This document shows, piece after piece, positions 1 to 6,285 of a stretch of 6,951 bases of DNA; position 1 is the first letter of the stretch; each line of letters opens with the position of its first letter. The stretch is taken from positions 1 through 6,951 of the forward strand of contig JAYVTS010000154.1 of the NCBI GenBank assembly GCA_043788645.1, read 5' to 3'. The notes beneath the pieces were generated by a model. That model did not search any database. It was not told where the DNA came from and worked only from the letters and a program-made list of their open reading frames with translations. The stretch is from CANIZL01 sp043788645 (GTDB lineage: Bacteria > Verrucomicrobiota > Verrucomicrobiia > Limisphaerales > UBA9464). A program made the position numbers and the translations under genes.

Positions 1-77
1 TCACCAATGCCCGAGGAGGTCCGCGACGCCTCCACGCTCTCCTCTTTGCCAACCAACCCAATCTGTTTGACTTCTGA
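1..77 (+). CDS. possible 3' end of an upstream gene (partial)
   Basis: One frame, with codons starting at position 3, is open from the window edge to a TGA at 75-77. It would end in a tail reading ...LHALLFANQPNLFDF. The hydrophobic and aromatic ending is plausible for a real C-terminus. However, all three frames are open for some distance here and the piece is only 24 codons long, so choosing this frame is a judgement. No family is recognised. If real, its product and start lie to the left of the window. Confidence 0.3.
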   Translation, partial: TNARGGPRRLHALLFANQPNLFDF

Positions 78-125
78 TTCTCAAAGGGCGCGTCCTACGG
101 CATCGCTGGCTCGGCCAATTCAAGC

Positions 126-154
126 TTGACCAATTCTTTCTATTCACCTATGAA
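126..154 (+). promoter_or_regulatory. sigma70-like promoter for the pseudopilin gene
   Basis: TTGACC at 126-131 matches five of six bases of the -35 consensus. After exactly 17 bases, TATGAA at 149-154 matches four of six of the -10 consensus. Initiation would fall near 161, giving a leader of about 32 bases before the ATG at 193. Spacing and position are good; activity is inferred. Confidence 0.45.
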
Positions 155-187
155 TGCGTCTAATCATTTGAAATAGTGGCACGCATT
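153..187. repeat. 7-bp inverted repeat in the pseudopilin leader
   Basis: AATGCGT at 153-159 is mirrored by ACGCATT at 181-187 with a 21-base spacer. It begins at the end of the putative -10 box and stops 5 bases before the ATG at 193. It could be an operator or a leader hairpin, but 7 bp is short enough to occur by chance. Confidence 0.25.
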
Positions 188-192
188 GTCCC

Positions 193-918
193 ATGATCAT
201 CCCTCTTGGTCGGCGACCGGACGACCCTCAGTGCCCGCAGCACGGCGGCGCCTTCACGCTCATCGAACTGCTCGTGGTCATTGCGATCATCGCGATCCTG
301 GCGGGGATGCTTTTGCCCGCCCTGTCCAAGTCTAAGATCAAAAGCCTGACCGCCCGCTGTCTCTCTAATGAACGCCAGATTGGGATCACCCTCGCCCTCT
401 ACGCTCTGGACAATCAGGACACATTTCCTTTTTCCGGACGGGACTGGCCGCAAATGCCGCTGGTGGATGTGCTAAAGCTGTTCAATCCTTATATTAGCAC
501 GAATTCGCGCGCGTTTTACAATTGCCCGGCTGACAAACCGCCCGATTGGGCCCATCAATGGACGAAGGACAATCCCAGTTTCGGAGTCCGGACCAACGAT
601 CTGCTCTTTCCGCTTTCCTATTATTATTATCACCAATTCTATCACGACGACTCGCAGGCGCCAACACTAAAGGCGCGGAAGACCTCGGAGGTCCGCTCGA
701 CTTCGAAGAAGGCGGTGATGAGCTGTTTCGCCGAACTCGCCAAAGGTAATTTGTTTGACGAAAATCTGGCACACGGACGGGGCGGCTGGCCGCTCCTGTT
801 CGTCGACAGCCATGCGGAGTATGTGAAGACAAACCGGATGAACGATACCAAACCGTACGGACCGTACAATCTGGACTGGACGGTGGGCGGTTTGGCGGCA
901 GGAGAAGATTTGCGATGA
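193..918 (+). CDS. prepilin-type N-terminal cleavage/methylation protein (DUF1559/H-X9-DG-like pseudopilin)
   Basis: The 241-residue protein carries a type IV pilin-like signal at residues 19-45: GGA followed by FTLIELLVVIAIIAILAGML. It has a short leader, the conserved Glu at mature position 5 and one long hydrophobic helix. Prepilin peptidase would cut before the Phe. The residue at -1 is Ala rather than the classic Gly, which is common in the Verrucomicrobia versions. The rest resembles the globular domain of the large PVC pseudopilin families: a CLSNERQIGITLALYALDNQ helix, a YNCPAD stretch with one Cys, and a C-terminal GGWPLLFVDSHAEYV matching the usual LFVDGHV block. These proteins are thought to be exported by type II secretion or type IV pilus-like machinery and are present in many copies per genome. 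The first ATG (193) is used because no earlier in-frame start fits; there is no clear Shine-Dalgarno. The exact role is unknown. Confidence 0.9.
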   Translation: MIIPLGRRPDDPQCPQHGGAFTLIELLVVIAIIAILAGMLLPALSKSKIKSLTARCLSNERQIGITLALYALDNQDTFPFSGRDWPQMPLVDVLKLFNPYISTNSRAFYNCPADKPPDWAHQWTKDNPSFGVRTNDLLFPLSYYYYHQFYHDDSQAPTLKARKTSEVRSTSKKAVMSCFAELAKGNLFDENLAHGRGGWPLLFVDSHAEYVKTNRMNDTKPYGPYNLDWTVGGLAAGEDLR

Positions 919-1037
919 GCAGGAAAACCGGCTCCAGCCGCCCCGGCAGATAAGTCCAGCCCCAACTTTTGCGACCGCTCCTCAGCGCCCCGACCGTTCC
1001 ATCCGCACCCCGCATAGGGTTCAGCCTCGCAGCTTCT
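919..1037. other. convergent intergenic region, no clear terminator
   Basis: This stretch lies between the stop of the pseudopilin gene and the stop of the minus-strand propeller gene. It is C-rich on the plus strand. I looked for a GC stem followed by a T tract in either direction and found none that is convincing. Confidence 0.5.
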
Positions 1038-4000
1038 TCAATACGTCACCTGGATCTCCCTGCGCCCTTCAGGCACTGAAAGGGTCTGCTGCCTCCCGCC
1101 GGGCCATCCCACCTGAAGTTTTCTTGGAGAGGTTGCCAAGCCCAACACCTGAACCACTGCATCCTGGGACCAATACCCAGATCCGGCCTGGACAGCACGA
1201 ATGGGACCCAAGCGACCTTCGCCATAGTCGACGCGGAGGACTGAACCAATACCTTGGGGATTTCCAAGAGGACCCTGGAGCACCACCCGCAGGCCGGGTT
1301 TGGCGCGCTGGTTCATATAGAGCCGGGTGCTGTCGTTATTTTGAGAGACGGCAAGATCAACGCGCCCATCGTGGTTGAAATCGGCAAGGGCCGCACCGCG
1401 TTGCTCGCCGGTCAGTTTAATCCCCGTGACCGAAGCGTCCACCACCGAGAAGGATCCGTCTCCTTTCCCTCGAAGCCAGGTGCCCTGACCACTATCATCG
1501 CGGGACAGGTTGAAGGCAGTTCCAAAGCGATTTTGGCTCAGGAAGATATCCTCGATGCCGTCGCCATCGAAATCTCCGACGTTTACCGAGAAGACCGGGG
1601 CCAATTGGGCGCCCGGCGGAAGGGGGATGCGTTCAAAATGGCTGCCCCGATTGAGAAATACGGCCGACTCCAGCTCGGCTGCTTCCAGCATCCTGGCCTT
1701 CGTAAACCGGGGACCGAAGATATCTCGAACCGTTGCCCGGCTGAACAGTTCATGCGTGGGAAACTGGTCGTTCAGGTCCGGGAAGCCGCGGGCAAGCCAG
1801 GTACGGTCTCGAAGAGGCAGCCAGGTCCCAGCGTTCTGCCATGCCTCAAGCATCAAAACGTTCGGATCGTCTTTCGAACTTGCGTAGAAAAGTGCCAACT
1901 TTGACGGTTGAATCAGTTCGTAGGACGTATTGCGACCCCAATTTCCAGCGACGAGATCCAGGCGTCCGTCCCCGTCAAAATCACCCGTGGCAACGCCCGT
2001 CCACAAGCCCGTATGCTCCGCGAAACCAAGCGCTGCAGTGGCGTCCTCAAAATGTCCCTTCTGATTGCGGAAAACTCGCAGAGGCCCCCACTCCAGAGCA
2101 AGCACGAGGTCAGAATCCCCATCGCCATCGAGGTCGATGAAGGTGGCACCATTCACCAGGCCGACCGCCCGAAAAGGCGCGCTCAACACCTTGTCCAAGA
2201 TCAGTTGACCATCCTGATTTCGCCAGACGGATGAGGACGCGGGCTCCGGATAGCGGCCTGGTACAAACTGGGCGCCGACGAATAGATCCAAGTCACCGTC
2301 TCCATCGACATCCGCAACGGCCAGGGCAGCCACGCTATCCCGGCCCGCGGGCAGCAGTTTGGGCGCTGCGACCGGGGAAAAGAGCAAGAGCTGGCTTTCT
2401 GAGCCCGGCTGTCGGCCAGGGTTAGACGTCGCTACGATGAAGTTCTGGGTTCCTCGGCCATCCGCCCAGCCCACCACCGCCCCTTGATCCGCGGGTGCAA
2501 AGTCGGCTCCTTCGAGTCGGGTAAAAGACGTGCCACCGTTACTTGCCAGCACCGCGAGCTTGCCGCCCGGCGCAGCCGTCACGATGAGATCCTCCCAACC
2601 ATCCGAATTGAAATCGTGCCACGCCAAACCGGGTCCAAGACGGCTCAATCGATGAGGGAGCATGGGCTGCACGGCCCAATCGTCCCTGGGCGACTCGACG
2701 TGGACGTGGCCGAGGAGTGAAGACACATCCGTGAAGTAGGGTGTGCCAGGTGGCTCCTTGGGCGCCGAACGCATCTTGTTGGCCGTCGTCTGTTCAATCT
2801 CATAAACATGATTCGCCAGAATATTCGTCACTATGCTGACCTCACCATTGCGCCAACGCACCTCGAGCCAACGTGGTTCCTCGGATGGTTTGCCGGCCGC
2901 AAACACCCGCATCGCCTGATCCCCTGAAAGGTAGCGCCCACCTGAAATCATCTCCTGGCTTTGCGTGACGCCAAAGCCAAAAAGCGTGAGGCGGGCACCG
3001 ATACCCTCGGTGTTGGGCGACGCACCCTTCAGTCTTACGCCAATCCGGTCTGGCGATGCGTCGTTCCGGTAAACACTTGCGACGGCATTGAGATTGTTCA
3101 CCACGACATCAAGGTCTCCGTCGTTATCCAGGTCCGCGACCGCCATGCCGTTGGAAACGCCAGGATGGTTAAACCCCCACTCCGCGCCCATCGGTTCAAA
3201 CGTCCCATCACCACGGTTCCGGAATGAAACATTCTCCGAATTCCATTTGGGGTGAATTCCCCGGTAGCGCTTTAATTGTTCCTGACTCCATTTGCGCTTG
3301 CTGATCGCGTCAATGCTGTCCTGGTCCAAGACATCCTGTTCAAAACCATTCGTGATGAGGAGATCCTCAAACCCGTCCAAATCCACATCGAGGAAAATGG
3401 GGCACCAGGACCAATCGGTCGCGGCGATTCCAGCCATCAGGGCAGCCTCCGCAAAAGAACCGTCTGCCCTTCCGAGAAAAAGCGTGTTTCGCCTGAAGAG
3501 CGGCCGCGAATCGATCCGCTCGCGGATGTCGAGTGCCGCGTCGACGTTGACGGGATGCCGCATCCGCCCGGCGTGAGACCGCGCGAGCATGTCGAGAACT
3601 AGAAAATCGTCATGTCCGTCACGATTGATGTCGGAAAAATCCACGCCCATGGACGAGTGACTGCCATGACGAATCGCGAGCCGTCCGATCTCGCGAAACT
3701 GACCCCTGCCGTTATTGATCCAGAATCGGTCCGGCGTGCCATTGTCATTGCAGACATAAAGATCCGGCGCACCGTCGCCATTGATATCACGGAACATGAC
3801 GCCTAGTCCCAGGTCGCGGAAGGGACGAATGAAGTGGCCCTCCTCGTCCTGGAAGACGCCGGGCTCGAATTGAATCGGAGTGAAATGACCGCGTCCGTCA
3901 TTTCGATAAAACCCGTCGACCTCGGCAAGTTCGTGGACTTCCCCGTTTGGAAGGACTTCAAACCGGTCCTTCCAGGGCGGCCGATCAGCTGCCTGGCCAT

Positions 4001-4889
4001 TGACCTTCGCCACGTACGGACGACCGTCCAAATGCCCCATGGTCAGACGAGTCGTCGGATCTGCGAGGTAGAGGTTGTCGATGTAGTGCGCACAATAGAG
4101 ATCGAGGTCACCGTCGCCATCAATGTCCGCCAGGGCGAGAGACATGGCTGACGCGCTCCGTGACAGTCCGGAATTGGCGGCCTCCGTCCAATGTCCCTTG
4201 CCGTCGTTCAGAAACAATCGGGTGCCTGCCGCGATGCCATTGACCAGAAGATCGAGATCGCCGTCTCCGTCGACGTCTGCGAAGACGGCGCCGGTAGAGA
4301 GTTGTTCAGCGCAGGCCGCAACGCCTGGGTCCACCTCTTCGAATCGCCAGGCCCCAAGGTTTCTATAAAGTCGATTCCGACCCTGTAAGCCACACAAATA
4401 GATATCCTGCCACCCATCGCCATCGACATCGCCCAACGCCACCCCCGAACCGTTGTGGGCCACGGCGTTGGTCAGTGCAAGATCGCCGGTCAGAACATTT
4501 GTGAATTGGACGCCAGACGTCGCGGGGCTGACGAGAGTGAAGCCGACCCTTCCTCCGGTGCCGGGATGAACGTCCCAGCTTCGAACTCCGGAGGGATCGG
4601 CGGACGCTGCAAGCCCGGCGGCACCGAGCCATCCCATGAGAGCGAGCGGCAACGAGGTCAAACCTACACAATTGACATTCAAGCGTATTGCATTTGAAGG
4701 AGTTAATCCGACCGCCGCCCGAAGTTTGGCGTGAATTGCGGATTTACTCGAGTATCTTTCTTCACCATTTCCGATAGATGTCAATGATGTAGGTTTGACA
4801 CCATTGTCTTGCTCGTCGAGAAGCTTGGGCATCGTGACGCACGTCCCTCCCTCTCCCGGGCGCAGCCTGCTGTGGATCACGGTGGACAA
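1038..4889 (-). CDS. giant secreted FG-GAP/VCBS repeat protein with two ASPIC/UnbV domains (CRTAC1-like, internally duplicated)
   Basis: The frame has 1283 codons. Calcium-binding loops of DxDGDxxD type start near residues 153, 204, 254, 366, 418, 500 and 585. They are followed by an ASPIC/UnbV domain at about 615-700. A second series starts near 758, 859, 918, 969, 1105 and 1169, with a degenerate blade (VVGWADGRGTQNFIVA) near 805. A second ASPIC/UnbV-like domain closes the protein at about 1198-1283 (GIGSVLRVDYG, then VGWPGG). This predicts two seven-bladed propellers, one per half. Such proteins are exported and thought to mediate surface binding or adhesion; the ligand is unknown. The first ~67 residues are polar and do not look like a signal. 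The hydrophobic segment LTSLPLALMGWLGAAGLAASA (about 77-97) looks like the signal peptide. The real start is therefore probably a TTG at 4682 or 4661, or the ATG at 4637, rather than the ATG at 4889. There is no frameshift or stop inside. Confidence 0.9.
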   Translation of the reverse strand: MSTVIHSRLRPGEGGTCVTMPKLLDEQDNGVKPTSLTSIGNGEERYSSKSAIHAKLRAAVGLTPSNAIRLNVNCVGLTSLPLALMGWLGAAGLAASADPSGVRSWDVHPGTGGRVGFTLVSPATSGVQFTNVLTGDLALTNAVAHNGSGVALGDVDGDGWQDIYLCGLQGRNRLYRNLGAWRFEEVDPGVAACAEQLSTGAVFADVDGDGDLDLLVNGIAAGTRLFLNDGKGHWTEAANSGLSRSASAMSLALADIDGDGDLDLYCAHYIDNLYLADPTTRLTMGHLDGRPYVAKVNGQAADRPPWKDRFEVLPNGEVHELAEVDGFYRNDGRGHFTPIQFEPGVFQDEEGHFIRPFRDLGLGVMFRDINGDGAPDLYVCNDNGTPDRFWINNGRGQFREIGRLAIRHGSHSSMGVDFSDINRDGHDDFLVLDMLARSHAGRMRHPVNVDAALDIRERIDSRPLFRRNTLFLGRADGSFAEAALMAGIAATDWSWCPIFLDVDLDGFEDLLITNGFEQDVLDQDSIDAISKRKWSQEQLKRYRGIHPKWNSENVSFRNRGDGTFEPMGAEWGFNHPGVSNGMAVADLDNDGDLDVVVNNLNAVASVYRNDASPDRIGVRLKGASPNTEGIGARLTLFGFGVTQSQEMISGGRYLSGDQAMRVFAAGKPSEEPRWLEVRWRNGEVSIVTNILANHVYEIEQTTANKMRSAPKEPPGTPYFTDVSSLLGHVHVESPRDDWAVQPMLPHRLSRLGPGLAWHDFNSDGWEDLIVTAAPGGKLAVLASNGGTSFTRLEGADFAPADQGAVVGWADGRGTQNFIVATSNPGRQPGSESQLLLFSPVAAPKLLPAGRDSVAALAVADVDGDGDLDLFVGAQFVPGRYPEPASSSVWRNQDGQLILDKVLSAPFRAVGLVNGATFIDLDGDGDSDLVLALEWGPLRVFRNQKGHFEDATAALGFAEHTGLWTGVATGDFDGDGRLDLVAGNWGRNTSYELIQPSKLALFYASSKDDPNVLMLEAWQNAGTWLPLRDRTWLARGFPDLNDQFPTHELFSRATVRDIFGPRFTKARMLEAAELESAVFLNRGSHFERIPLPPGAQLAPVFSVNVGDFDGDGIEDIFLSQNRFGTAFNLSRDDSGQGTWLRGKGDGSFSVVDASVTGIKLTGEQRGAALADFNHDGRVDLAVSQNNDSTRLYMNQRAKPGLRVVLQGPLGNPQGIGSVLRVDYGEGRLGPIRAVQAGSGYWSQDAVVQVLGLATSPRKLQVGWPGGRQQTLSVPEGRREIQVTY
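4656..4802. repeat. 22-bp inverted-repeat pair, 147-bp span (operator pair, leader stem or MITE-like)
   Basis: GTCAAACCTACANNATTGACAT occurs on the plus strand from 4657 and, inverted, at 4778-4799. The arms match at 20 of 22 positions, with a perfect 12-bp outer block and a perfect 8-bp inner block. They surround about 100 bases. In the minus-strand transcript they would form one long stem containing the candidate TTG starts of the propeller gene. No target-site duplication is visible at the outer edges, so a transposed element is not proven. Each arm also contains TTGACA, a -35-like hexamer, but I see no well-spaced -10 box. Confidence 0.6.
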
Positions 4890-5114
4890 CCCGGATGCCT
4901 GCGGGATGCTTACACGAAAGAAAAATTTATCTTTGTGCTCCCGGACGTGCGCGGCCGGTTTTCATCGGATGGTGAATGCGTCGATGTGCGACCTCACCAA
5001 GAGGAACAAAAGTTGGAGAGCCCCACGCGCCGGTCTTGCCCGAGGCGTACGTTGGGGAATGTTTGAAGCTTTTCCTATCCGCGTTCATCTGCGTTCATCC
5101 GCGGTTTTCTTCGT
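4890..5114. other. intergenic region upstream of the propeller gene and the hipA remnant
   Basis: No convincing gene is present. Plus-strand frames are open here, but their products look like non-coding translation (Arg- and Ser-rich, no domain). The region should hold the upstream control sequences of the minus-strand propeller gene and possibly the truncated body of the small gene before hipA. A dispersed-type repeat sits at 5079-5108. No well-spaced promoter was found in either direction. Confidence 0.5.
5079..5108. repeat. CCGCGTTCAT/CTGCGTTCAT tandem decamer repeat (dispersed intergenic type)
   Basis: CCGCGTTCAT is followed directly by CTGCGTTCAT and then CCGCGGTTTT, giving a 10-base period with two strong units and one decayed unit. 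I recognise this wording as a repeat that recurs between genes in many unrelated bacterial genomes, often mistranslated as short NADERR or RSSAFI peptides. Its function is not established. It lies exactly where the small gene before hipA loses its recognisable coding sequence, so it may mark a rearrangement point. Confidence 0.5.
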
Positions 5115-5192
5115 TTGCAGCGAGAATATGGTATCCCATACGAGCTGGATGAGGAGCGTCTTCCGCAGCGAATCCGGAGGAAGACGCTATGA
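5115..5192 (+). pseudogene. tail of a small gene translationally coupled to hipA (possible HipB-type partner remnant)
   Basis: The frame ending at TGA 5190-5192 reads a charged C-terminal tail, REYGIPYELDEERLPQRIRR followed by KTL. Its stop overlaps the hipA start in an ATGA. That arrangement is typical of an antitoxin gene followed by its HipA toxin gene. Upstream of about 5110 the frame runs into a dispersed repeat and reaches a stop at 5064-5066, with no ATG in between, so only a fragment remains. A TTG at 5115 is the only nearby start-like codon. I do not see a helix-turn-helix here, so the antitoxin identity rests on position and overlap only. It could also be a chance open frame. Confidence 0.35.
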
Positions 5193-5197
5193 GCGTC
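5155..5197 (+). promoter_or_regulatory. hairpin covering the hipA ribosome binding site, with alternative pairing
   Basis: AGCGTCTTCC at 5155-5164 pairs perfectly over 10 bp with GGAAGACGCT at 5179-5188, leaving a 14-base loop. The GGAGG ribosome binding site at 5176-5180 straddles the loop and the stem base, and the ATG follows immediately at 5189. A second partner, AGCGTC at 5192-5197, can pair with the same GACGCT (5183-5188), placing the ATG in a three-base loop. Ribosomes finishing the upstream frame would melt the stem, so this looks like a translational-coupling switch. The pairing is seen; the control is inferred. Confidence 0.5.
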
Positions 5198-6096
5198 GAG
5201 GTGCATTTGGATTGGGAGGGAATGACGCATCAGGTTGGCGTGCTCCATTCGGCCGGTCGCGGTCCGACCGTCACGTTCGAGTACGCGGCTGGGTGGCTCG
5301 CGCGTCCGAAAGCCTTCGCTATCGATCCCACCGGTCTGCCTCTCCGCCCGGGTCCCCATCACGGATCGAACCTCTTTGGTGCGATTCAAGACTGCGGGCC
5401 GGACCGCTGGGGCCGACTCCTTATCGAGCGTGCAGTCCGCCATCATATCCTCGAATCCAAGCCTTACCGGGATCTGGACTACGTTCTGGCCCTCGATGAT
5501 TCCTCGCGCATTGGTGCACTTCGTTTTCGAGCCGATGCCAGTGGCCCGTTCCTGGCGGCCTGTGCTGGGCGGATTCCGCCCGTCGTGCAACTGGCCGCAC
5601 TTTTGAACGCGGCCGACGCCGTCCACGGTGAAACCGAGACGGCCCAGGACCTCTCGCCGACGGCATCCGCCAGTTTGGCGACGACGTGCGGGGAGACCTG
5701 CGCGAGCTCTGGCGACGACTCCTCTTTTCACTCCTGGCGAGCAACTACGACGACCATTTCCGCAACCACGGATTCCTGATGCACGCAGCTGGGCATTGGT
5801 CGCTGTCGCCCGCCTACGACCTCAATCCCGTTCCGGCGATCGACCGTGCCCAGACCCCGAAGACCGCGGTCACGGAGGAACGGGAAACTCCCGGTGTGGC
5901 TGTGGCGTTGGACGCGGCACCGCGATTTGGGCTCCGTGCGGCGGACGCCAAGGCCATCCTCCGCGAGGTCCTGGCGGCGGTGGTGGATTGGCGGAAAGCG
6001 GCCCGACAACTTCGGCTGCCCTCGGGCTGTGTCGCCGTCTACGCGAGCGCGTTTGAGCACGCGTTCATCGAGGAAGCCACCCAACTGGTGGGCTGA
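5189..6096 (+). pseudogene. hipA: hipA-like toxin kinase gene with deleted, frameshifted core
   Basis: HipA proteins are Ser/Thr kinases of type II toxin-antitoxin modules. The first 155 codons give the HipA N-terminal region: FGAIQDCGPDRWGRLLIERA near 63-82, DYVLALDDSSRIGALRFR near 97-114, and LLNAADAVHGETETAQDL before the break. HipA homology then stops. It resumes two bases later in another frame at 5656 (ADGIRQFGDDVRGDLRELWRR) and continues for about 146 codons to TGA at 6094-6096. The second part holds the catalytic-loop motif SNYDDHFRNHGF and the metal-binding-type AYDLNP motif. The missing middle normally carries the GGARPK glycine-rich loop and the nucleotide-binding lobe. With 301 codons against a usual ~410-440, about 110-140 codons are gone, and the deletion length must be 1 mod 3. 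Start is the ATG after GGAGG (5176-5180). A GTG at 5686 could in principle start the C-terminal part alone. An active kinase is very unlikely. Confidence 0.85.
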
Positions 6097-6103
6097 AAGC
6101 CCA
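6089..6103 (+). terminator. small hairpin at the end of the hipA remnant
   Basis: TGGGCT (6089-6094) and AGCCCA (6098-6103) form a perfect 6-bp stem around a GAA loop that includes part of the stop codon. There is no T tract after it, so it is a weak terminator candidate at best. Confidence 0.2.
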
Positions 6104-6153
6104 ATCGCTGAATCGCGAAGCCCAGCCAGTTTGCAAAGTTCCAAAGCGTCGAA

Positions 6154-6261
6154 ATGGGCCTCCGCTTTTTCAAACCGAAGGGACCGTACGGGTTTCGCTC
6201 GAACTACTTCCGGTGGCCGTTCCTCCTCGAATACCATCGCTGGGAGAGCGTGGAGCACTTT
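6154..6261 (+). pseudogene. truncated NADAR-family gene (N-terminal ~36 codons)
   Basis: From the ATG at 6154 the frame reads MGLRFFKPKGPYGFRSNYFR, then WPFLLEYHRWESVEHF. This fits the opening of the NADAR (YbiA-like) fold: FxKxxxPYGxxSN, then a hydrophobic strand, then the W-x-S/T-x-E-H block that normally continues as FxAQKF. The family includes N-glycosidases acting on riboflavin-pathway intermediates and ADP-ribosyl-guanosine hydrolases linked to toxin-antitoxin and phage-defence loci. Full members run to about 150-190 residues. Here homology stops after VEHF (about 6261), exactly where a CAAGGGACA repeat begins at 6262. The frame runs on to 6393 without recognisable sequence. No clear ribosome binding site precedes the ATG. 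It starts 57 bases after the hipA remnant, in the same direction. Confidence 0.6.
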
Positions 6262-6285
6262 CAAGGGACAACGACAAGGGACAGG
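6262..6285. repeat. CAAGGGACA direct repeat, 13-base period
   Basis: CAAGGGACA occurs at 6262-6270 and again at 6275-6283. The second copy is part of ACAAGGGACAGG (6274-6285), which recurs inverted at 6615-6626. The first copy abuts the point where NADAR homology stops, suggesting the edge of an inserted or recombined segment. Confidence 0.6.

Noticed and set aside
494..1015. 173-codon minus-strand open frame opposite the pseudopilin gene
   Set aside because: The pseudopilin frame has clear family motifs; the antisense product is Arg/Ser/Pro-rich with none.
1254..1904. 216-codon plus-strand open frame inside the propeller gene
   Set aside because: It is an antisense shadow of the repeated DxDG coding sequence; the apparent motifs are reverse images of the repeats.
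1540..4500. Repeated CCGTCGCCATCGA-like phrases suggesting a DNA repeat array or CRISPR
   Set aside because: They are codons for the DxDGDGD calcium loops of the minus-strand protein; spacing is irregular and set by propeller blades.
4795..5499. 234-codon plus-strand open frame across the intergenic region into hipA
   Set aside because: Its product is Arg/Ser/Cys-rich without domains, it crosses the dispersed repeat, and it overlaps the clearly homologous hipA frame.
5648..5662. Programmed frameshift in hipA
   Set aside because: There is no slippery run or stimulator, and more than 100 family-conserved codons are missing at the same point, which a frameshift cannot supply.
5075..5731. 218-codon minus-strand open frame opposite the hipA N-terminal part
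   Set aside because: It is the antisense shadow of a GC-rich coding frame; its Arg-rich product matches no family and its end is just the dispersed repeat read backwards.
5686..6096. Independent small gene starting at GTG 5686 (HipA C-terminal part as a stand-alone protein)
   Set aside because: HipA homology in that frame extends upstream of the GTG to the deletion junction and no ribosome binding site precedes it, so a broken hipA is the simpler explanation.
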